This document shows positions 4,784 through 7,476 of a stretch of DNA of 7,476 bases, piece after piece. Below the pieces are notes generated by a model. It searched no databases, was not told the origin of the DNA, and was given only the letters and a program-made list of their open reading frames with translations. Position numbers and translations under genes: made by a program. Origin of the DNA: CAYTED01 sp964404075 (GTDB lineage Bacteria > Patescibacteriota > Minisyncoccia > Moranbacterales > UBA1568); NCBI GenBank assembly GCA_964404075.1, contig CAYOIM010000038.1, positions 1-7,476 of the forward strand. The letters are read 5' to 3'. Position 1 is the stretch's first letter; every line of letters starts with the position of its first letter.

Positions 4784-5276
4784 TTACTTTTCCTTCAAAA
4801 ACTCTTCGAGGGCTTCGGTGTAGGGACGGAAGGGAATGAATTTCGTATTGCGAAGTATGGAACAATGTGGGCGTTTGGCGGGACGGGGAAACACAGAGGC
4901 TGGAACGGGTTTCACGATCACATCTTTTTTCGTCAATCGGAACAATTCCTGCGCCGCATCGTACCAGGTCGCCGGATTTTCATTCACCAGGTGGTAGATA
5001 CCATATGGCACGACATGCTGGATCAGTACCTTGGTCGCGAGCGCGAGGTCGGGTGCATAAATGAAACAGCTCAGTTCATCATCGACCGTCTGTAACTCAG
5101 TTTTCGTTTCCGCAAGCTCGAGCATCTTCTCGAAAAAACTCTTCTTCCCGACGGCTGACATCGCCGGCTTTCCGAAGAGTTTCGAGAGACGCGCGAGATA
5201 ATACTTGCCTCCTCCTTCGATGACTGCTCGCTCACCGGCATACTTACTCGCGCCATACCGCGAGATCGGATTCGGT
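4784..5276 (-). CDS. rfbD: dTDP-4-dehydrorhamnose reductase, C-terminal part (cut by gap)
   Basis: This enzyme makes dTDP-L-rhamnose by NAD(P)H reduction of dTDP-4-dehydrorhamnose, the last step of the pathway. Only about 163 C-terminal residues are present. The Tyr-x-x-x-Lys catalytic pair is in SRYGASKYAGERAV, just after the gap. ARLSKLFG corresponds to the family's RTSWLYG-like strand, and KSFFEKMLELAETKTELQTVDD and YAPDLALAT follow the usual order. The C-terminus, SILRNTKFIPFRPYTEALEEFL, is the characteristic RmlD ending. The segment usually reading VVDDQxGxPTYAxDLA is altered to TVDDELSCFIYAPDLA, possibly affecting substrate or dimer contacts. The N-terminal NAD-binding glycine loop (about 120 residues) is missing and must lie in the N block. 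Bases right of the gap, although in frame, hold a neighbour's terminator and are not part of it. Confidence 0.85.
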
Positions 5277-5376
5277 NNNNNNNNNNNNNNNNNNNNNNNN
5301 NNNNNNNNNNNNNNNNNNNNNNNNNNNNNNNNNNNNNNNNNNNNNNNNNNNNNNNNNNNNNNNNNNNNNNNNNNNN
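5277..5376. other. Assembly gap of 100 Ns
   Basis: Exactly 100 Ns, a common placeholder for unknown length. The missing 5' part of rfbD alone should need about 350 or more bases, so the true gap is probably larger. It may also contain the rfbD promoter or other genes such as rfbC. Confidence 0.95.
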
Positions 5377-5403
5377 ATTCTCCCCTATTTCGATTTTTTG
5401 TGC

Positions 5404-5444
5404 AAAAAAAAGCGCCAGATTTGCTGTTCGCAAAAACCTGACGC
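5404..5444 (-). terminator. Intrinsic terminator of the LysM-protein gene
   Basis: Read on the minus strand, GCGTCAG (5438-5444) pairs with CTGGCGC (5412-5418) with one G-T pair. An inner perfect stem, TTTGC-GAACA-GCAAA (5420-5434), sits inside, and eight T's (the A's at 5404-5411) follow. It lies 45 bases past the stop at 5490 and separates this gene from rfbD beyond the gap. Confidence 0.9.
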
Positions 5445-5489
5445 GTCCCCACACCCATTCATTCCCGCACTTGAGTGGCATCGGCACAC

Positions 5490-6266
5490 TCAAAGGGGAA
5501 TATCCACTGTCCGATATTTCAAAGGACAGAGATTCCGATTGCCGACAAGGCTATTCCCCTCCCGTGGTGATGCTCCATGTGGAAGAGCCGTCAATGATGT
5601 TGCCGCCATAGCATCATTCCTGTCAGATAGTACTATCCCGCCCCCTCCTCTTTTCCATAATTTCCATAAGGTGGAGGACATCATAAAGAAGCAGATTCCC
5701 ACCACCAAAATCACCCAGCCCCAGAAAAAAAAGACTGGATCACCGTACTTATGATACCCCTTGGCACCCGTACCTTGTGATACGACTGCCTCCGTGCCTG
5801 ATGATGGCTTCTGAGTCATCTCCGCCGATCCTTGCGGTTTCACATGTGCAACAAAAACAGCCTGATGCGCGGCGTCCATCCGTTTCGATACCGCATCATA
5901 ATCCGAACGAAGCTTCACTGTTTCCGCTTCGAGCATCATTATCCGCCCCTGCATCGCACGAAGCACTTCTCCCTGCTGTACTGACAGGGCAACCACTCTC
6001 TCGAAAGAAGCAGGCAAAACACCTGAAAGTGTGGCGCATCCCCGCGACACATCGATTCGAGTTCCGATCAAAATCTGATCCGGGGTTCGTATCCCGATCG
6101 CTCGGGCGAAGACCCTCGCTTTCTCCATCGAAGGTGCCACCCGGCATCCTTCTTCCAGGATTTTCCAAATGGTATCGCCCCGTTTTACCTCCCACTCGAT
6201 GCCAGAGGCGAAGGACGAGAAACAGAAACCGCACAACATCAAAAAAACCAAAAGACAGCGCCTCAT
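5490..6266 (-). CDS. LysM-domain-like exported protein with coiled coil and C-terminal membrane helix
   Basis: This 258-residue protein begins with a clear signal peptide: MRR, a hydrophobic core over residues 4-18, and a likely cleavage after FAS near 21. Residues 24-73 resemble a LysM peptidoglycan-binding fold: WEVKRGDTIWKI at the start and PDQILIGTRIDV at the end, with a longer-than-usual middle. Residues 88-136 are heptad-like and charged (GRIMMLEAETVKL), a probable coiled coil. A Gly/Ser/Thr/Gln-rich linker (about 144-172) leads to a strong membrane helix (178-199, VFFFWGWVILVVGICFF...) followed by WKLWKR. The last 52 residues would be cytosolic and match nothing I know. It would place a wall-binding module outside, tied to the membrane. 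Start ATG 6264-6266 has AAGGG about seven bases upstream. Exact family is unknown; the layout recalls FimV-like LysM proteins only loosely. Confidence 0.75.
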   Translation of the reverse strand: MRRCLLVFLMLCGFCFSSFASGIEWEVKRGDTIWKILEEGCRVAPSMEKARVFARAIGIRTPDQILIGTRIDVSRGCATLSGVLPASFERVVALSVQQGEVLRAMQGRIMMLEAETVKLRSDYDAVSKRMDAAHQAVFVAHVKPQGSAEMTQKPSSGTEAVVSQGTGAKGYHKYGDPVFFFWGWVILVVGICFFMMSSTLWKLWKRGGGGIVLSDRNDAMAATSLTALPHGASPREGNSLVGNRNLCPLKYRTVDIPL

Positions 6267-6344
6267 GACACGCCCTTTCTTTCAATTATTTATTTATTAA
6301 ATAGCTCATCTTCACCTCTCATTCCCAGATGGAGGCGATGAGAT

Positions 6345-6373
6345 ATGATGCGAGAAAACAAGAAAAAAGTCAA
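6345..6373 (-). promoter_or_regulatory. Candidate promoter for the LysM-protein gene
   Basis: Read on the minus strand, TTGACT (6373-6368) overlaps the rfbB stop codon and is followed after 17 bases by CATCAT (6350-6345), matching consensus at five and four of six positions. The leader would be about 70 bases and A+T-rich. This suggests transcription independent of rfbB, although read-through is also possible because I see no terminator between them. Confidence 0.4.
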
Positions 6374-7341
6374 TACCGATCCAAATCCAAACGCCTCCAC
6401 CAACTTTCATTTCCCCTGAACCACTCGACGGTTTTCAAAAGCCCCTCCTCGAGCGACACTTCCGGCACCCATCCGAGCTCCCGTTCGATCTTCGCGCAAT
6501 CGATGGCGTATCGGCGGTCGTGACCGGGTCGATCGGCGACGAATTCAATCATCGATCCGTCCGCTCCGAGTATTTCCGCGATCTTTCTCACGATCCAGAT
6601 ATTCTCCCGTTCGCTCCGTCCACCGATGCAATAGGTCTCGCCGATCGTCCCGTCACGAAGTACGCGATCGATGGCGAGACAGTGATCCCCAACGAAAAGC
6701 CAATCCCGAACCTGGAGTCCATCGCCATACACGGGCACTTTCTTCCCCGAAAGGAGATTCGTGATCGCAAGCGGGATGAGTTTCTCCGGAAAATGATATG
6801 GTCCGTAATTATTCGAACAATTGGAAATGGTGATCGGCAATCCGTAGGTATGAAAATACGCCCGGACGAGATGATCCGACGACGCCTTGCTCGCGCTGTA
6901 CGGACTCCGCGGATCATACGGCGTCGACTCATTGAAAGGGGCGTCATCCGGACCAAGCGAGCCGAACACCTCATCGGTCGAGATGTGATGAAATCGCCTG
7001 CCGTATTTCCTCGCCGCTTCGAGGAGGATGAAAGTCCCCACGACATTGGTCTCTACGAACGCTTCCGGTCCGCGTATCGATCGGTCCACATGCGACTCCG
7101 CGGCGAAATGTACCACTGCGTCACACTCCGCCATCAAGGCATCGACGAGCACCCCATCACGGATATCACCCTGCACAAATCGATACCTCGTATCGCCATC
7201 CCATCGCGACAGATTCGCTCGATTCCCCGCATAGGTCAAGGCATCGAGATTCACCACCGCATCATCAGGATATCTTTCCAGGATATAATGGATGAAATTG
7301 CTCCCGATAAATCCCGCACCGCCCGTTACGAGAAGTTTCAT
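6370..7341 (-). CDS. rfbB: dTDP-glucose 4,6-dehydratase
   Basis: This is the second step of dTDP-rhamnose synthesis: dTDP-glucose to dTDP-4-dehydro-6-deoxyglucose with an internally recycled NAD. The 323-residue protein is a complete extended short-chain dehydrogenase. It has the NAD-binding GGAGFIGSN (residues 7-15), HFAAESHVDRSI (78-89), STDEVFGSL (121-129) with the Thr-Asp-Glu catalytic triplet at 122-124, and YSASK (148-152) with catalytic Tyr148 and Lys152. It continues with SNCSNNYGPYHFPEKLIP (173-190), VYGDGLQVRDWLFV (204-217) and the C-terminal RPGHDRRYAID (271-281). The ATG (7339-7341) has no strong ribosome binding site, only AGAGAG about 15 bases upstream, but an in-frame stop upstream excludes a longer start. 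It follows the right-edge membrane protein gene by 27 bases, so the two are likely co-transcribed. Confidence 0.96.
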   Translation of the reverse strand: MKLLVTGGAGFIGSNFIHYILERYPDDAVVNLDALTYAGNRANLSRWDGDTRYRFVQGDIRDGVLVDALMAECDAVVHFAAESHVDRSIRGPEAFVETNVVGTFILLEAARKYGRRFHHISTDEVFGSLGPDDAPFNESTPYDPRSPYSASKASSDHLVRAYFHTYGLPITISNCSNNYGPYHFPEKLIPLAITNLLSGKKVPVYGDGLQVRDWLFVGDHCLAIDRVLRDGTIGETYCIGGRSERENIWIVRKIAEILGADGSMIEFVADRPGHDRRYAIDCAKIERELGWVPEVSLEEGLLKTVEWFRGNESWWRRLDLDRY

Positions 7342-7368
7342 ACATGCATACGATAACTCTCTGTTGAT

Positions 7369-7476
7369 TTACCCTGTCTGCTTCAATCGCTTCTGCATGC
7401 GAATCACATACACGAGGAGAGAGAAGAATCCGACGATAATCCCGATATTCACTATCAGTCCAAGGATCACCCTCCA
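7369..7476 (-). CDS. C-terminal end of a membrane protein (partial)
   Basis: The frame runs from the right edge to a TAA at 7369-7371, giving 35 residues. LGLIVNIGIIVGFFSLLVYV is a continuous hydrophobic helix. It is followed by the basic tail IRMQKRLKQTG, which by the positive-inside rule would be cytosolic. This is the final transmembrane helix of a longer protein whose start is outside the window. Being directly upstream of rfbB on the same strand suggests a role in polysaccharide export or glycosyl transfer, but that is guilt by association. Too little is present to name a family. Confidence 0.6.
   Translation of the reverse strand, partial: WRVILGLIVNIGIIVGFFSLLVYVIRMQKRLKQTG

Noticed and set aside
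4655..5095. Plus-strand frame of 146 codons over the end of rfbD
   Set aside because: It is antisense to recognised rfbD coding sequence and starts inside a direct-repeat copy; no supporting start signal.
6520..7356. Plus-strand frame of 278 codons opposite rfbB
   Set aside because: It is a shadow of rfbB with Arg/Ile-rich composition and no motif; rfbB is complete and unmistakable.

Overview
This window looks like a bacterial chromosomal scaffold carrying part of a nucleotide-sugar / dTDP-rhamnose locus. Nearly all recognisable genes lie on the minus strand and are read right to left. The standard genetic code works throughout, intergenic spaces are short apart from two repeat-rich ones, and several short genes resemble nothing I recognise. 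The housekeeping proteins look to me like those of a compact-genome lineage such as Patescibacteria/CPR. That placement is inference and weak. A block of exactly 100 Ns (5277-5376) shows the sequence is a scaffold with a placeholder gap.

Layout from left to right: a non-coding segment (1-220) that is almost entirely inverted repeats; galU on the minus strand (221-1105); a 74-codon gene of unknown function on the plus strand (1250-1474) with its own promoter, ribosome binding site and terminator; rfbA (1551-2342) and glyA (2355-3608) on the minus strand, 12 bases apart and probably co-transcribed from glyA; an orphan plus-strand gene for a 139-residue membrane-anchored protein (3768-4187) with a consensus-like promoter and a strong intrinsic terminator; a 596-base non-coding region (4188-4783) packed with hairpins and direct repeats; the 3' part of rfbD (4784-5276), cut by the gap; a LysM-type membrane protein (5490-6266); rfbB (6370-7341); and at the right edge the last 35 codons of a membrane protein (7369-7476).

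RfbA, RfbB and RfbD perform steps 1, 2 and 4 of dTDP-L-rhamnose synthesis from glucose-1-phosphate, while GalU makes UDP-glucose from the same substrate. Together they would supply activated sugars for surface polysaccharide. The epimerase RfbC (step 3) is not visible; it could lie in the gap or outside the window. GlyA (serine/glycine and one-carbon metabolism) is a metabolic outsider that shares a transcription unit with rfbA.

The least ordinary parts are non-coding. Bases 1-176 can fold into a three-way junction closed by a perfect 12-bp stem that may continue past the left edge. Region 4250-4740 holds four copies of the small hairpin AGCGG-N5-CCGCT, a 28-bp direct repeat at both ends of a long imperfect hairpin (4453-4584), and a perfect 13-bp-stem hairpin (4597-4626). 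These look like interspersed palindromic repeats or structured RNA and fit none of the genes. I found no CRISPR array, tRNA, rRNA, transposase or phage gene.
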